Source: Capitulum mitella (Eukaryota; Arthropoda; Thecostraca; Pollicipedomorpha; Pollicipedidae). From it: a stretch of DNA of 64,000 nucleotides. This document shows, piece after piece, positions 32,424 through 46,300 of the stretch (the stretch's first letter is position 1; each line of letters begins with the position of its first letter). The notes beneath the pieces are model-generated. The model searched no databases. It saw nothing but the letters and a program-made list of their open reading frames with translations, and was not told the origin of the DNA. The stretch covers positions 10,313,501 through 10,377,500 of the forward strand of contig CP099848.1 in the NCBI GenBank assembly GCA_030062745.1, written 5' to 3'. The position numbers and the translations under genes are program-made.

Positions 32424-33621
32424 AGGTGCGCCGAATGGGATTCACAGACCTGTGTGAAAAACTAAAGGTTCCTAATGCAATCAGAGGGCCTCCTGGAGGG
32501 TTAATAAAATCCCGAGAGGGCATGATGGCCAATAACATGGGCAGAAGAGCGTCTGAAACCCTCAAAGGGTCCCTGGGACCGCAAGAGGGGTCCCAACACG
32601 GCAAAGAGCCCATGGACCCGTTTAAAGTGCAAAGGAGGCCCCTAGGACAACAGGTGTTTAAGAGAGTGCCTAGCACGGCATAAGGAGACCCGGCCAGCCA
32701 GAGGGGCCACATAAACAGGGATTCATCAGTGACATTCTCAACCTTGAGAAGGACCCCAAACGGGCTACGCTGTTTTTTTTAACCCTGAAGAGATTTTGAT
32801 GCAGTCATGGGGTCCTGGGAAGGTCAGGTGGGTCTTGGGACGGCAAGACGGCAGAGGGCCCCTGAACCCTTGAAATCGCCAAAAAGGATGTAGGGCATAT
32901 TGCGAGGCAAAGACTGTAAAAGAACCTCTAAGACAGTACGGGGGTCTTGGATGGCCAGAGGGCCCTGAATGTGTTAGGCAGGCTTCCTGGCACGGAAAAA
33001 GTCCCCCTGAGACTGCCAGTGAGGCCCCTGAAGTGCCAACAGAGACTCCTGGTACAGCTAGAGGGGCCCTAAGACTAGATATATCTTATTATATAAGACT
33101 AGATATATATCTTAGGCCCTAAGACCCTAAGGTATACCCCATGTAACAGCGGAAGACCTCTGATACAGTCATGGAGACCACCGGAGACGTTCAGAGGGCC
33201 CATAACACTGCACAGAGGCCTTGAAATTGTTAAAAGATCTTTCGGAACTGCCAGATGGCTCCTGAGACGAAAAAAATTCCCAGAGATAAGAGGGGCACTT
33301 GGGACAAGAGGAGGCCCACTCAGACTGCCAGAGAGGGACCCTTAAGACTGCTAACTAGCAGTCTCTAGCAATCGGGGCCCCTGAGATGACTAGAGGAGCC
33401 CCTGATAATGAGACTGATAAAATTTGAGAGTCCAGACAGCTCCTGAAACGTCCAAAAAACCTACAGTATTGCCAGAGGCGCTTCTGTCACGGCAGAGAGG
33501 GACCTTGGTATTGCGTGAGGGGCTCCTTAGACGGCAAAAGTTCCCCAGGGGCGACAGGAGGGAACGCGAGATGGCTTAACTGTCCCTGAAACTGTCAAAT
33601 GAGTACATGAAACTGTCCGAA

Positions 33622-33875
33622 GCAGGCACGTAGACAAGGGAGGGGGCATGGGTGCCATGCCTCCTCCCCCAAGCCAAGCGGTCTACATAAGATATTTAGC
33701 GATTTCGCAGGAATACAGAGTGGTTATCATATATATATATGCTACAAAAGCAGGCACTGTATGTTTTTCCTACCCGATAAATATGAGTTTAACTGCACAA
33801 AATTCGTTATAATCCAGTGGCATTGGACAAAATTTGATATTTGGCCCTCCTCCTCAGGAAAATCCTGGCTACATA
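33622..33875 (+). mobile_element. Short MITE in the satellite, direct copy
   Basis: Starts gcaggcacgtagacaaggg and ends ggaaaatcctggctacat. It is an inverted partner of 32178-32423, 1.2 kb away, both embedded in the same satellite. Same family as 13725 and 27945. Confidence 0.65.
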
Positions 33876-34010
33876 TCTAGACCGAGGTACCCCTGAAACC
33901 GCCAAAGGAGCGCCTGACACGTCCCGAGGGATACGTGAAACTGTAAAATTATCTTGAGACCATTAACGGACCCTGACACGGAAGAAGGCCTTAGACCACC
34001 AACATTGTTC

Positions 34011-36185
34011 CTGTAAGTGCAAGAGGGAACCTCACCTAAGCTAACCTAATCTAACCTAACCTAGCCTAGCCATAAACTGCGAAGGGGCAGAGGAACTTCT
34101 GGATCAGATACAGAAACGACATTTCAAATAAAGGGAGTGACGCAACTGCCTAAAATCCCGCCGTTGTCACCATGTTTTGGCCATTTTGTAGAGGAACAAA
34201 ACGCATTTTTTTTTTAAATAAGGTGACGAGCTTGAATTTTTCCGTTACTGTATATGGCAAAAGCACAAAATTATCTCAGATACTTCCTCCTTAACCCGAG
34301 CACATCAACATTTTCTCACGTCATTCATGAAATATGCCAGTATTTGGCATGAAATGTGCCATGAAAATATTCAGCCAGATTCGTGTCAACTCTGACGACA
34401 CATTTTCACACATATTTCTTTCCCCACTCGTTTGTTAAAAACATGCATTGTTTAGCAACCAAGCTTCCTGCTAAATAACTTCTCATGCCACCAGACCCTC
34501 CATACAAGCTTCGACACGGACGCTTGAGCCCAACCGGCTGTGCGCCCTAACTCTACAAGAACAAGAACAAGGGAAGTCTGAGTGGCATAACATGAGAAAT
34601 GACACGTAATGTTGGGAATCCAGTCATTTTATATAAATAAATAAAGTCGGTTAAATGGTGGGAAGAAAGTAAAGCATAACAATAAGCCGGCATGGTGGCT
34701 GAAATGCAGTTATGTTACAAGCCAATATTGCGGGGGAAAGGTGTGCTTTAACCATGTTGCTCATCATGAATGCCAGTTTGCAGTTTGCATGTGCTGTTAA
34801 ATACCTCTGGGTCATCGGCAAATTATTAGACCTGTTTCTGGTTTGCAATGCTGGGATACAGTTGTGGGCCTTCCATAGGGGTAGTGTTGTATTTGTATTT
34901 CTGGGGTGCATGGGCAGCCCCAGTAATCTCAAAATTGAGCATTGTGCCTGTTGGCAATACATGAGCACGTGAACCTAAAACCTGGCTGAGCACTCTCAAC
35001 AGTTTCATAATTAAACTGCGTTCATGGAGCATCTGCAATTAATAAACTATTAGAAAATTTCTAGTCTAGTCAGTTCATTTGTTCTCGCAAATGCTGTCAT
35101 AATATATTGTGTTCTGCTTGAATATAATCAAGGCATTAAAATTGTAACCAATGCTATGCATTCCAATTTTCACCTAGAAGTCCACAATGATTGGTCTGGC
35201 AAGCAGCAGTCTTGTTTCACTTCAAATGCATGCAATAAAGATATGAGCATTTAATGTGTAAAATTGAATAGGGTATGCAAGGTGCATGAGCCTAACCAGC
35301 CACGGTGTTGAGTAACTACCAAAATGATATTTTTGTGCCATGCTTGGAGTTGAGTTTAAAACTGGAATATTAAGCAACATCTGGTTCCGTCACGTTTGTT
35401 TGGTAGCTGACTTCCAATATGCTGTCCATTTTTTTCTGAGAAATAAGTGCTATGTCCAGCCGATTTCCAATTCGGAAGTCGGAAAATCTTGGAAAACTCG
35501 GAATTCAGATTCCGATTACCATCTCTACCGTGGATACAGTCCTGACTGTAGCTACATGGCTATGGTTATGGTCCGTTTTCGGCAGCCACCGCGACTGGAT
35601 GTCTTGATGCACCGAAGAAGGTCCACGGCTGAAACGACTGCAAAATACCCAGCTCTTTCCAGAGCTTCCAACTCCGTTGCCCCAAACAATACGATAGTGC
35701 CGCACGCCACCATCCAGCGGGCTCTCCGAGAACTCCGACTGCATGGACAACTTAAAATGGAACACATCCATCAAGCATACTAGCATAACATCACAAAACA
35801 GAAACATCTGCTCTATATAGTCAGCGCTATATTCCATGCGCTCCTCATATGCTGGGTATTGGTTGAGCAGGCTTCCCACTTCTCATAACTCCAAAAACCC
35901 ACGTAGTTGCCAAGCCATATTGGTGTCAAAAGATGCGCAATTGAAAAATAGGTCAAATGCAGGCTTGTGTGCCTTATTAATGCCACAGCTTCTCCAAAAC
36001 AACCTCTTGAAGTGGTCCAGTCACCGACCGCCTTCACAATTAGCACGACGGCAAAGCACGGAGCATCCCCGCGCAACAGATCAACTCCAACTCACAAGGA
36101 TCGACAGTTTGCGAAGGTTTCGTGAAATATGACGTCACTGAAAGATTTACTAATATGCAGCAATCCCGAAACTCGAAATAAGGAA
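34011..36185. other. Intergenic interval
   Basis: Starts with a short cctaacctaacctagcctag tract (34037-34068), the complement of the telomere-type motif. The rest is AT-rich. A phrase at 35612-35636 (accgaagaaggtccacggct) is similar to the 3' motif of the Penelope-like remnants. No gene was recognised. Confidence 0.4.
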
Positions 36186-36227
36186 TCTGGCGGTATTGAA
36201 ACGGGACAGGTCGAGGTGGACTGGTAC

Positions 36228-36690
36228 CGATCAAGGACAGGCGCGGGTGCCCGGGAGAGAACAGGGACAGAGAAGGATAACCGGGGTTTTTATTGGATGT
36301 CGGTTTTTCTGCGGTGTTTTCACGCTACTAGTCACAGGTGTTTTATTTTGTGTATGCTGTTGTAGGCAACTTTTTTGTCTTGACATAATTACGCTATATT
36401 ACGCCGTCGGATTTTATTAATCGTCGTGACTGTTGTTAATGGAGCTACTTAAAGAAGTTATGGGCGCCGAATGACCCTGCAGTCGGTGCGCCCCTAAGCC
36501 CCAATAACCAACCAACCAACCAAAGGATAACCGGGATTGCACATGGATATGGAATCGGACCAGGATGGGATAGGGAGAGAGATCAGGACTGTATGGGGAC
36601 GGGCATTGAAGGGTGTTGAAACGGGACGGTGAAAAGACGCTGGGACAAAAAAGGGACAAGTTAAGAGTTGGTGGCGGGACGGGACCTCCC
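36228..36690 (+). mobile_element. Left arm of a large inverted repeat
   Basis: From atcaaggacaggcgcg to ggtggcgggacggga this copy is almost identical to the reverse complement of 37243-37446, after removing the 247-base insertion at 36286-36532. It is rich in gggacag/cgggacgg motifs and non-coding. Confidence 0.75.
36273..36545 (+). mobile_element. Retroelement 3' end, 247 bases, with target duplication
   Basis: Target duplication aaggataaccggg is at 36273-36285 and 36533-36545. The insert (36286-36532) ends gcgcccctaagccccaataa and then ccaaccaaccaacc, a short-repeat tail typical of LINE or LINE-mobilised SINE 3' ends. Its last 54 bases match the insert at 25938-25991. The core gggcgccga ... 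tcggtgcgccc can form a hairpin. Confidence 0.8.
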
Positions 36691-36844
36691 GGACCAATGC
36701 AGAAAAGTATTGGTTCCAAGGTCTCCAGGCCGACCTGGAACTGCCAGTTACATCCGCAATCTAATACAACAAGCCACGTTTTTCCTGAAACGGTTTTGGA
36801 CACAAACATTAGAGCAACGTCTTGATCGTACACCGGGAACTTAA

Positions 36845-36947
36845 ATATCCGGCAATATCCGGCCGGATCACAAAAATACCCGGCCGGATGCCGGATACCG
36901 GATAATCTCTAATATCCGGCCGGACCGGATATCCGGTGCATTCCTAC
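36845..36947. mobile_element. hAT-like terminus with ccggatatccgg palindromes
   Basis: Dense ccggccggat and ccggatatccggt motifs end in gtgcattccta, which in reverse gives taggaatgcaccggatatcc, a phrase common at ends of hAT elements. A partner end was not identified. Confidence 0.4.
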
Positions 36948-37087
36948 CTGTGACATCATCAGCAGTGGCTCAAAATTAAACCATGCATATGCCGCAGGAC
37001 CGCACGGTTCGGCGCTATCGATTGCCGTTTGAATCAGCCGAACCGGGCGATTGGTTCTCGAGATAGATGGGGAGGGGGCGCTGGGGG
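36948..37087. mobile_element. Truncated TTAA-type element tail
   Basis: Contains atcgattgccgtttgaatc and ggttctcgagatagatgggg, then ggcgctggggg followed by TTAA at 37088-37091. Only this tail of about 140 bases remains. Confidence 0.45.
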
Positions 37088-37242
37088 TTAAACCTCCTCG
37101 TCAATGGAAAGTGGTGAAACACCCCAGCCAACGCCAGGTTATTGGCCTCGTCCAATACCCCATCACTGCGCCTGTCCCGTTACTATCCCTCTCCATAGTT
37201 ACCAAACCTTGTTCCCCTCTCTTTTCCGTCCCTCTCTGTCCC

Positions 37243-37446
37243 CGTCCCGCCACCATCTCTTTACTTGCCCCTTTCCTGTCCCAGCGTCTTTTCACCGTCC
37301 CGTTTCAATACCCTTCAATGCCCGTCCCCATACAGTCCTGATTCTCTCCCTATCCCATCCTGGTCCGATTCCATATCCATGTACAATCCCGGTTATCCTT
37401 CTCTGTCCCTGTTCTCTCCCGGGCACTCGCGCCTGTCCTTGATCCA
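37243..37446 (-). mobile_element. Right arm of the inverted repeat
   Basis: Reverse complement of the left arm at very high identity (only scattered differences over about 200 bases). This arm lacks the retroelement insertion, so the insertion is younger than the duplication. C-rich gtcccgtt-type sequence continues to about 37150. Confidence 0.75.
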
Positions 37447-39299
37447 GCGCCGATATCGCCCTGTTCTGAGCGTCTCAAAAACAGATTAATGTTAAGTCCT
37501 TTGACGGTACCTTTCTGGTAACTGCCGATGTGAAGCTGTTCTTTCTACCTACTCCCCCATTGTGAGCCGTATGTGTCACGCGATCCGAGAGCTGCGACGA
37601 GACAGCGTTTGCCATCGACTACCGAAGACCGTTCTGTGTCGTCGAGACTAGGCTGCCCAGTTCCAGTGCTTGTCAGAAACGGTGAATTCTCGTCATAAAC
37701 ACGACGGCAAAGGCGTCTGAACTTTTTTGGAAATCATGTGGTGGTATGGCAATAACCCATCCGTTTTCGGTGTACTGCATTGTCATTCATCAAGTTTCAA
37801 ATACATCTTAAAAATTCTTCGTGAAAGATACCAAATGCTATCAATGCACTTAAAAAGTAATGTCCTATAATTCTAAAACTTCAAGTTTCCGCATGATACG
37901 AACGATGAGAATGTTTGGTGTTACCCTCCTTTTTGAATTTTAATATCAATGAAGACTTGCTTTGGGAATGCAAAACACGACCTTTTGAACAAAAAGTTGG
38001 TGCTCCAAGAATATTCTGGGGAATTTTTATTTCGACGTTTGCCATTGTTTTAAAGTCCAATGCAAGCTGCGGTGCGTGGGGAATGCCCCGGAATCAGGGG
38101 CGCAACCAGGATTTTCTTTAAGGGAGGGGGGGGGGCCGGAGCTCAGGGTGAACTGAAATCATGCGAAAACCGCCTGCCGGCAAGACGATATTCAATGGTT
38201 TTCGCAAAAACTGCGGGCCTAAGGGGGCCAGGACCCCCGGCCCCCCTTAGCTGTGCCAGTGCCCGGAACAAAACCCTAAAATCGATCCGGTCTAATAGAC
38301 AGTTCCACATGCTTCATAAATTAAGGCTCAAGCCACCCATTTCTCTTCCCTGGCACCGTCATTGTAAGCTAATTTATATTTTTGCGCTCCAAAATACGGA
38401 AACGGCTTACAGGGTTTCATTTTGGGTCATTTCAGACGGCGCAAATTTGTTTAAAGTACAAAGAGGATGCTCTCCCTTGTATAGTCGTTGGATACACCAT
38501 TGATAAGTGTTTAACACTAAGCTGAAGATATTTTAATCTTAAACACGTTTTCGACTTTTGCGTCTCATTCCCATTCATTCTGGAGGATTTGTTGTCAGCA
38601 ATATATTGTTGGATCAGATGCATCAGTTGAATTAGTTGGATCAGTTGGGTCAAGTATATGTCATCCAACTGCGATAAAGGTATATGACACAAAACTCTTT
38701 TTTGGGGTTCTTGGCGCCGCCATTAAATTTTTTAGGATTTGAAAACAGGTCAGATCGTAGATTACATCACGACGATTCGTTGCAGCCGTTTCCCCGCAAA
38801 ATCGGACGGTTATACTTCCTGAGGTGTGGGGAAGGGGTGAATAGGACTCCCCAGAGACATATAGTTCTAGAATTTAGGACCGGAATATGGTTAAACAAAG
38901 CTACGGCTCTCGAGAGGTTAATGATGGAGAAAAGCTATCGTTTCCAAGGCAAAAAAGCATGGTTTTAAGAAGGCCGGGCCCGGGCAGCGAACCACTCTAA
39001 ACTAACAAAAAAAAAATCTTGCTCGTGGAGCAACGTTAAGATGCATACGGATTTTTCGTGATTTCATTCCTATACCACCGTAGTAGATAGGTACTAATTG
39101 AATACCAGGTTGGGAGACCTGGCCTCCCCACCTCCTCCAGTCAAAATTCCTTAGACCACGCCCTGACATAAATCATTTCAGATAAAACTAGACCCATCCA
39201 CTGCAGAGGTTTTCTATTTTAGCTACCCTGAGTAGTATCACAAATGAAACGCTTGTGCCGCACTAAAGACATTTCTGAGCCGTACAGTATTGCATAATG
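37447..39299. other. Intergenic interval
   Basis: A MITE/hAT-like edge (caggggcgcaaccaggattttc) begins at 38096. Otherwise the sequence is unique and AT-rich. No gene was recognised. Confidence 0.4.
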
Positions 39300-40280
39300 G
39301 TTACTGAAATTGAAGCACTTGGAGAAGACCGGGATTGGGGAACTCCGACGGACGCGTCCGAAAGGTTTCCGTGCATCTACGCATTCGTGGATTGAATATG
39401 GATGGCGCTGTTTATTACATATTTTTTTTGCGCTCGTAAACAGTTGTAGGATACCTGTCTCTGCTAAAATTTGTCCGTATATTTCCCACAGTTTGCTGTT
39501 TTGGGAAAGAAATAACTGCCCATGTTAGCAACCTAATGTGTCCTGATTTTGCCAGTCTGCTGCATTCCCTTTTCTGGTATCATGATAAGTCTGCTAAATC
39601 CTGATTACCCCATTGTAGAAGGTACATGGCATGGTGCACAGTCTGCATAGATTGTTTGCATGGGAGGTTTGATTAGTTGCACAAATGAGCCTCTGATGTT
39701 TAATGATATTTCAATCATGAAATAATGGTGATGTTATCAATTTGTCTGTGGTACATTGCTGCTTGTACTGGGTACCTGTAGTCTATATGCATTTGCATGA
39801 TTATTTTCCTTTGTTGTTTGGAGAAAAACAATACAATGGGTAATAATGAAACTGATCACTTAAAAGATGAGCTGGTTGTAATAAAGGTAAAAAGTCATAG
39901 AAAGATAAAGTTATCAGCAAGATATTACTGACTGAGAAAATAGCGGACTGGCACAGGAGCATTAAAATCTTTTCTGAGTTGTAGGCTTATCCATTTTGAT
40001 CCATTTGTGTATGTTTCTCAGTGGGTTATACAAACCAAGGCATTTTGTGCTTTTGGAAAAAGAGATCCTTGGTTTGGACTCATGAGGGATTTGGACAGGG
40101 TCAGGTCATCATGAAAAGACTCACAATATGGTTAAGTTTGAGGCTAAGTTTAGCAGAATGTACATCACTACTCCAGGTCTCAAAACAGTAGTCTTAATGG
40201 CAGGAATAGTTTCTACTTGGAACCATATGTATCATGAACAGTCAAATTTGAAGAAGATAAACCCATTATTTGCTCTGCAG
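39300..40280. other. Upstream region of the FASTKD gene
   Basis: A short CpG-bearing stretch (39330-39450) precedes AT-rich sequence leading to the acceptor tgctctgcag. A non-coding first exon and promoter may lie here, but no core promoter motif could be singled out. Confidence 0.3.
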
Positions 40281-40384
40281 GATACGTCACCAACATGCTA
40301 TCAGCATTAAGACTAGTGCAGCGTCAGTCAGTCCTTCAGCGCCAATGGAAGTGCATGGGACAGGCAATGAGATTTATACAGAAG
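40281..40384 (+). CDS. FASTKD exon 1: start and targeting sequence
   Basis: Acceptor ctctgcag, donor gtaagg. The start codon is at 40295 after 14 bases of 5' UTR, so the coding part is 40295-40384 (30 residues, phase 0 out). The peptide is rich in Leu, Gln and Arg with no Asp or Glu. Confidence 0.75.
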
Positions 40385-43300
40385 GTAAGGTGCTTGTTTC
40401 TTGTTTATTGTGTTGTTGAAAATTGGCTTATAATAAGTGAACAAAAAGTACATCATTATTGCAGATGGTTCATGGGCTTTACCAGAGCATGATCATCAAG
40501 TCTGTTTCATTTTGTATGACTCCTTGTACATTTTTGCCCACAGGTAATGCTTAGTGGAATGCATATAGGTTTTTTGCAATTGTGTTAGTCACACATAACT
40601 TGCCTTGACATGACTGGTGTCCAGGGTTGAACATTTGGTTTTCATTCTTGGTGCCAATATAATTTTTGTTTTGGAGTACAAAATTCTACAAACAGTAATA
40701 CTGGTTTAAGCCGGCATTGTTGGTTTAAGCCAGTCATGACATACTGCCTGCTTCTAACTGAATGGAGATAGAGTCATTTGCTTTTGGAGTTAGACTTTTG
40801 TGAACATAGTTATAATGTAGCTTTTTGATGGAGGCACAAGATCAGGTTTTTCAAGTATAAGATGTTTTTGGAGGCATATTTTTTGATGTTCTGCAACACA
40901 AAACACATCTTTTTGAAACCTTGCTGGTGTCTCCAGCATCTGATGTGTGTCACACTGTTTGTTGATATATGTCTTTCAGAAATGCTAATGTCAGCCCAGC
41001 TGAAGCATGAGGTCATATGCCTGGAATTTTCATGGGAGGAACATGTTTTGGTGGAAGGTGTGTAGGTTCATTGTTACTCCCCTGACTCTCTGTGATGTTT
41101 GTGGGTTTGTTAGGACATCGTGACAGACTGTCTTGAGTACATCATTCATTCCGAAGTCCCCGGAAACTGCTAAATCCCGCGGGCACCACTGACCGCAAAA
41201 ACAGAAATGAATGCCCTCCACTTTCCCCAGGGTGACGATGACATTGCGACAGTGCCTCCGTCAACGGCGGCGGCCACGGCGCGGCCGGACACCGACGCGG
41301 CGTTCTCAGCGCACTCCGACGCTGAGGCGGCGGTCTCGCCGCAGCAGCTGCAGGCCACGTTTCAAGCGCTGCGCCGACTGTTTGCGCAATGTCAGACGGT
41401 GGACGAACTGCTGGAGACGGCCCAGCGCCGCCAGCTGACCGCTACTGAGTCGCTAGTCTGGCTGACTTCCGTGGCGCACATGGCCATGGACCAGGGCGTG
41501 CCGGCCACCACCGTCACATCGCACCTCTGGTCAGTGACGGGCGACGTCATCCCTGGACAGTGATGGAGGGCACCCCTGATCAGACCACCAGACACGACGA
41601 CGTTGGAAACAGAATTCTCTGGTTGTTGCGAGGAAAGGTGCATTTGTAGTGTCGTCCCGCGCTGGAAACCACATGCATCCCATACAAGAGATGTTTGCCT
41701 CTTCTCACTTGGTCAATTTGGTGGATATTTGTATCTGTGCTCACCGTTTTGGACCTCACGCGGCCTTTCGCCGTCTGTAGATACGCCAGAAGCGTGTCGT
41801 GAATATTCACAGCTGAACTACGTAATGTTCTGTGTCCGAATCTGGGCCTTTTTCGGGTGCCACCTAATACTCGCCAACGGGCGGATCGCGCCGAATCGGC
41901 CGCTGAAGAGATTGCTGCCGTCGCTGTATCCTGTCTGCCCGCCGGCGCCAGTGTCCGCCGGCGGGGTCAGCCGCCGACGCTCCTGGTAGCCGGTTCTCGG
42001 AGCCGTCTGACACCCCGCCGTGACCCCCAGCTACCGAGCCGCGGCCGAGCAGGTGAACGGTCGGACGGAAAACATGGCGCCGCACAAGTTGCTGGCGCCG
42101 GCGCGCGCTCTGGTCGACCTGGGCGTGCCGCTGGCCGACCCGCTGCTGGCCTCGCTCATCAACGACCTGGTCTGGAACCTGCGCAAAATGACCATGAAGC
42201 AGCTGGTGCAGGTAGGCGGGCGGCCTGCGGCCGGCCGGCGGCCGAGGCGCTTTCTCAGGCGGCTGACGCTACGTATTGAGTTTGACATACGTCTGCCTCT
42301 GGTGTTGTGCCTTTGTACTTAAACGATATGCTTTGGTATTTTTCCTCTCCAGATTAGGAGCAGCAGAGGAGGACTTCACCATAACACGCCTCCGCGGCAT
42401 AAAGATAATAGATATAAGTGCGATTCATGAACTAGTTGCTCATGATAACTTATGTTATTGATTAGATTAATTGTTTGTGAAATTAATATATAACTTTTGT
42501 TAATAGATGCATTGTTTGGTGTGACTCACCGAATATTTGTTCTAAAAAACATGTTTACCACGGTAATGCGATAATTCTCCATTGAAATCACGAAGCATTT
42601 CCACACACGTGCGCACCTGCCGCGGACCACCACGCCACCAGAGAGGTAAACGGTTGCCGGCCGCTCTGCCGGCCCGCTGCCGCTCCGCCGTCACCAGGCA
42701 GACGCCTTCTGAAGTGCGCCCTCCCCTGGTTCGCAGAGCTTCTGTCTGGCGCGCCGGTTTCCTGACGACGGACAGGTGAAGCAGCTACTAGCGCTGAGCC
42801 AGGAGATGATCCAGCGCCGCTGGGTGGAGCTCACAACGCCGGAAGAGATCCTGCCCATCCTGAAGCACAGGTAAGGGCTGCATGCGTAGCCCCTTTACGT
42901 GTGTTGTGAGCTCACTGCCGATTCCTTCTTCGTTTTGTTTCAAGAAGCTATTCAACAGACTGACATTAGTGCGCTTTAATTCAGTTTCTATCGCCGGCAG
43001 TGTATCAGAGCCGAAATAAGACCGATGCTCTCATAGTGCTACAGATCACTGGTGCTCCCCAGATTGTTCGTTTCTCTGTTCTGCCTCTAGAGGTACTGGT
43101 TTTCTCGGCACGAATAACTTAACGAGTTTACGTCTACGCCATGCCTGCGGCCCACCCCAAGGAACGTCGCGCATCACAGCCCTATCACCGTCACGCGAAA
43201 TGGACTGTTGCCGGTCGCGTCGCCGTCCCTCCGCCGCACCTCGCCCTCGCCGGCCCGGCCGGCCGGGGTGACGTGACGCCGACTGACCGGGCGGCGGCGC

Positions 43301-46300
43301 CGCGCAGCGCTTCGTTCTCGGCCGAGTTTCTGCGCCGACTGGATGACCGGGCGCTGGACGTGGCCGGCCAGGTGTCGGCCAGCCACGCGTCGCGGCTGCT
43401 GGCGCAGCTGGCCGCCCTCGGCCGCCGGCCGCTGCCGCTGCTGCGCGCGCTCTGCTTCCACTCGGCCCGGCAGCCGGAGCCAGTCTCCGTCAAGGACGCC
43501 GTCCGCTGTCTGTTCGCCATGCAGAAGCTCAACTTCCCCGACCAGGTGACGGCACTGCGGCCAGGCCGGGGGGGGGGGGAGGGGAGACGTGGCAGGTGCC
43601 AGCACGGTGTGGGGGCGTGGCTGTTATGTGATCTGGTGCCGACTCTGCCAAAATCCGAGATCGGCTGTAACTTTAAAACGGACATGGGCAGTGGAACAAC
43701 TAACGACGCAGGGCACTTATCTGGCGTCGACTCTGTCGAAATATGAGATCAACTATAACTTTAAAATGCACATGGCAATTTGGAAAACTGAAGGGCAGCT
43801 GGACAACCGTGCTTCGGGGGCCAGAGGCTCCTGAAAACGGCACTATCGCAGGTCAGTCGTTGCTCGGCAATTCTGTGCGTGTTCGGGCCGTGGCTAGCCG
43901 GGGCGTGTTTGTCGGCCGCTCAGACGCCGCCTGTCGCTGCCGGCCGACAGATGCTGCTGGAGAAGCTCGGCAGGGACCTGGTGACCCAGACGCCGGCCGT
44001 CGAGCGGCCCGGCGTGCTCAGCTCGGCCCTGACCGCCGCCGGCCTCCTGCGCTGGCGCCACGTCGGTCAGTGACCCCCCCCCCCTCCCCGGCGGCGAGAC
44101 GTTCGGCTGACGCGGGGGTGTAGGCGCTTCGCCGAGCCGCGGACGGTCAGGGTGAAGGATCGCTGCGGCCGGTGGCGCCCCGTGGCGTGACTGATGGAAA
44201 GAAGTGGTCGAGCCGCGGACTGCGTCATTCGCCGGTCCGCCGGCCATATCTCGTTAAGAAATCCAGAACGTACGGTGGACCTATTTGTGACTCAGCTCCC
44301 TATTGACAAAACAAAAACTCCTGGTGAAAGTTTTCATGTCATGGCTCTGACTTGATTCATTCCCTCATGGATTGCCGTTTTGTATTGTTGGTCACGGATT
44401 TTAGTAACTGCTGTGTTTGGTACGTCGATGAACCATAAGAGATAGCTGTCATTAGCCCTCATATCCACCTTTCCGCTCCCAAAAGTTCGAACATCGATTA
44501 TAAACCTTGAAACTGGCTCCGATGACTAATATACTTGGGGAACTTCCCCAAGTATATTATATTCCCTATATTGCCCCTGCTATTTTGAGGTCCTTTGCTT
44601 TTCATGTACGTCAAGCTTACAACCTGTATGCATATCCAAGGTCGTCTCCCAACATTTCATAAATTCGTGTTGGGATTCAGGCGGCTTGCATTGCAGTGCA
44701 GCCAGCCCGGTTGCGTGTTGCGGACCCCGAAACTTCCGGCGCGGTTGCAGAGTTTCTGGAGGCGGCCGCCCAATGGCACGAGAAGCACGCGGCGACGCTA
44801 CGGCCCCAGGACGCCGTCTCGCTGATCATCACCCTGGCCACGGTCAACTACTGTCCGGCGAACGCGGCCACCCTGCTCCCGGTACGTGCCGGTACGCCGC
44901 GGCGCCGCCGCTGGCTGGCGCTCCGTGTCTGCGATGACGGGAAGGGCTGAAGGCAGTGTGAGTCTGATCTCAGACAAGCAGACAAGTCAGATTGAGCGGC
45001 TTGGCCCGGCAGGGCCCGCTTGTGACGCTGTTATATCTCACCACGGACTAAAGGGGCTGTCCGTAAGTAATTTTAACACTCCGTGACGTTCAGTCAAGCC
45101 GAACCCCCACAACTGCATAATGCTCAGCCCCCTCCCCCCTCCCCCGCCGCCTTTCTTCTCTCTGTCCCAACCGTTTGCTTACCCTGCTTTTTTTAATGGC
45201 GCGTCACGTATTTTAGTGTACTTTCGTCGACGAACAGAAACTGGAATGATGAGGTATGTTAGAGATGAGTCCCTAACTTTTTTAGGCTAACAGTCTCTTT
45301 TTCATTGATCTACAGCGTTATGTATTGCTCTGCCTCCCTCCCCCCCCCCGTGCGCTTTATCATGCATTGACCAGACCCCATCACCCCCCAGCGTTACATA
45401 ATTTATGGACGACTCCAGAGAGGGGGTCGTCTGCTCGTACCGTAGAATGCAACAAGGTAAAATCGATGCAGAAAGCATCGTTTGCAAATATGGCTCAACA
45501 TTTGAAGAGAAACGCAGTATTGCTGGCTATCCATGCGCTCCAAATGCCTCTTGCTGGTTTGCAACAACTTGCGAGCTGACCTTTGCAATAGTCTGCCAGT
45601 TATCATTGGCGTTTGGACGCCTGACGTCAGCCTACACGGTGAAGTCATCTTCCCGTGACCAGCATGTCCTCATCATTGTGTACCTCACGTGGCCGTCGTG
45701 CCTTCACCTTTGTGTACCTTCCGTGATTGGCATGTACTCGCCACTGTGTAAATCTGGTGACTGACATGACCTCACTGCTGTGTACATCCCATGACCGGCA
45801 TGACCGCGCGTATGCGCCAATGTACGTAAGGGCAAATGGACGTATGCAAAGGTACGTATGGCTAATGTACGTTTGCGCAAATGTACGTAAGCGCAAATGT
45901 ACGTATGCGCGAAAATATGCATGCATTTATCACGTAAACGCAAAATACGCATACTCAAGAATACATAAGCAAGCATTCATAGAAATAACTTCTTATTTAC
46001 TGTAGCACTGGTACACAAATGATCAGCGGGGCTGACATCTATATTTTCTTCGAAGATTGATACAAAAGACCTTTCCTAACGTTGCATTATGTGATCAATT
46101 CTGTGTCTTCACGGAATGACAAATTGTGTGTCTTCATGGAATTTGCCATGGAATCCCGCGTACTTCCTGCGATTACATGTTCTCACGGCTAACAGTAAGT
46201 TTCTGCCCGACGAAATCGCAAACAATCCTTTGTATAATTGCCACCAATGTAAAGAATGTATCACCCTGTTTCTAACCATACTTTCCACTACTTGATTTTC

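Larger units (their letters stand above)
31960..34010. repeat. Degenerate satellite, about 30-base unit
   Basis: About 2 kb of poorly conserved units resembling cccctgagacngccagaggg, with recurring cctgagac, ggcagag and gaggggccc phrases. Two short elements interrupt it. An atatct-rich stretch occurs at about 33075-33110. Decay is too great for an exact copy number. Confidence 0.65.

Noticed and set aside
35340-35783. 147-residue frame in the intergenic region
   Set aside because: No family resemblance; part overlaps a Penelope-like 3' motif, so more likely repeat-derived.
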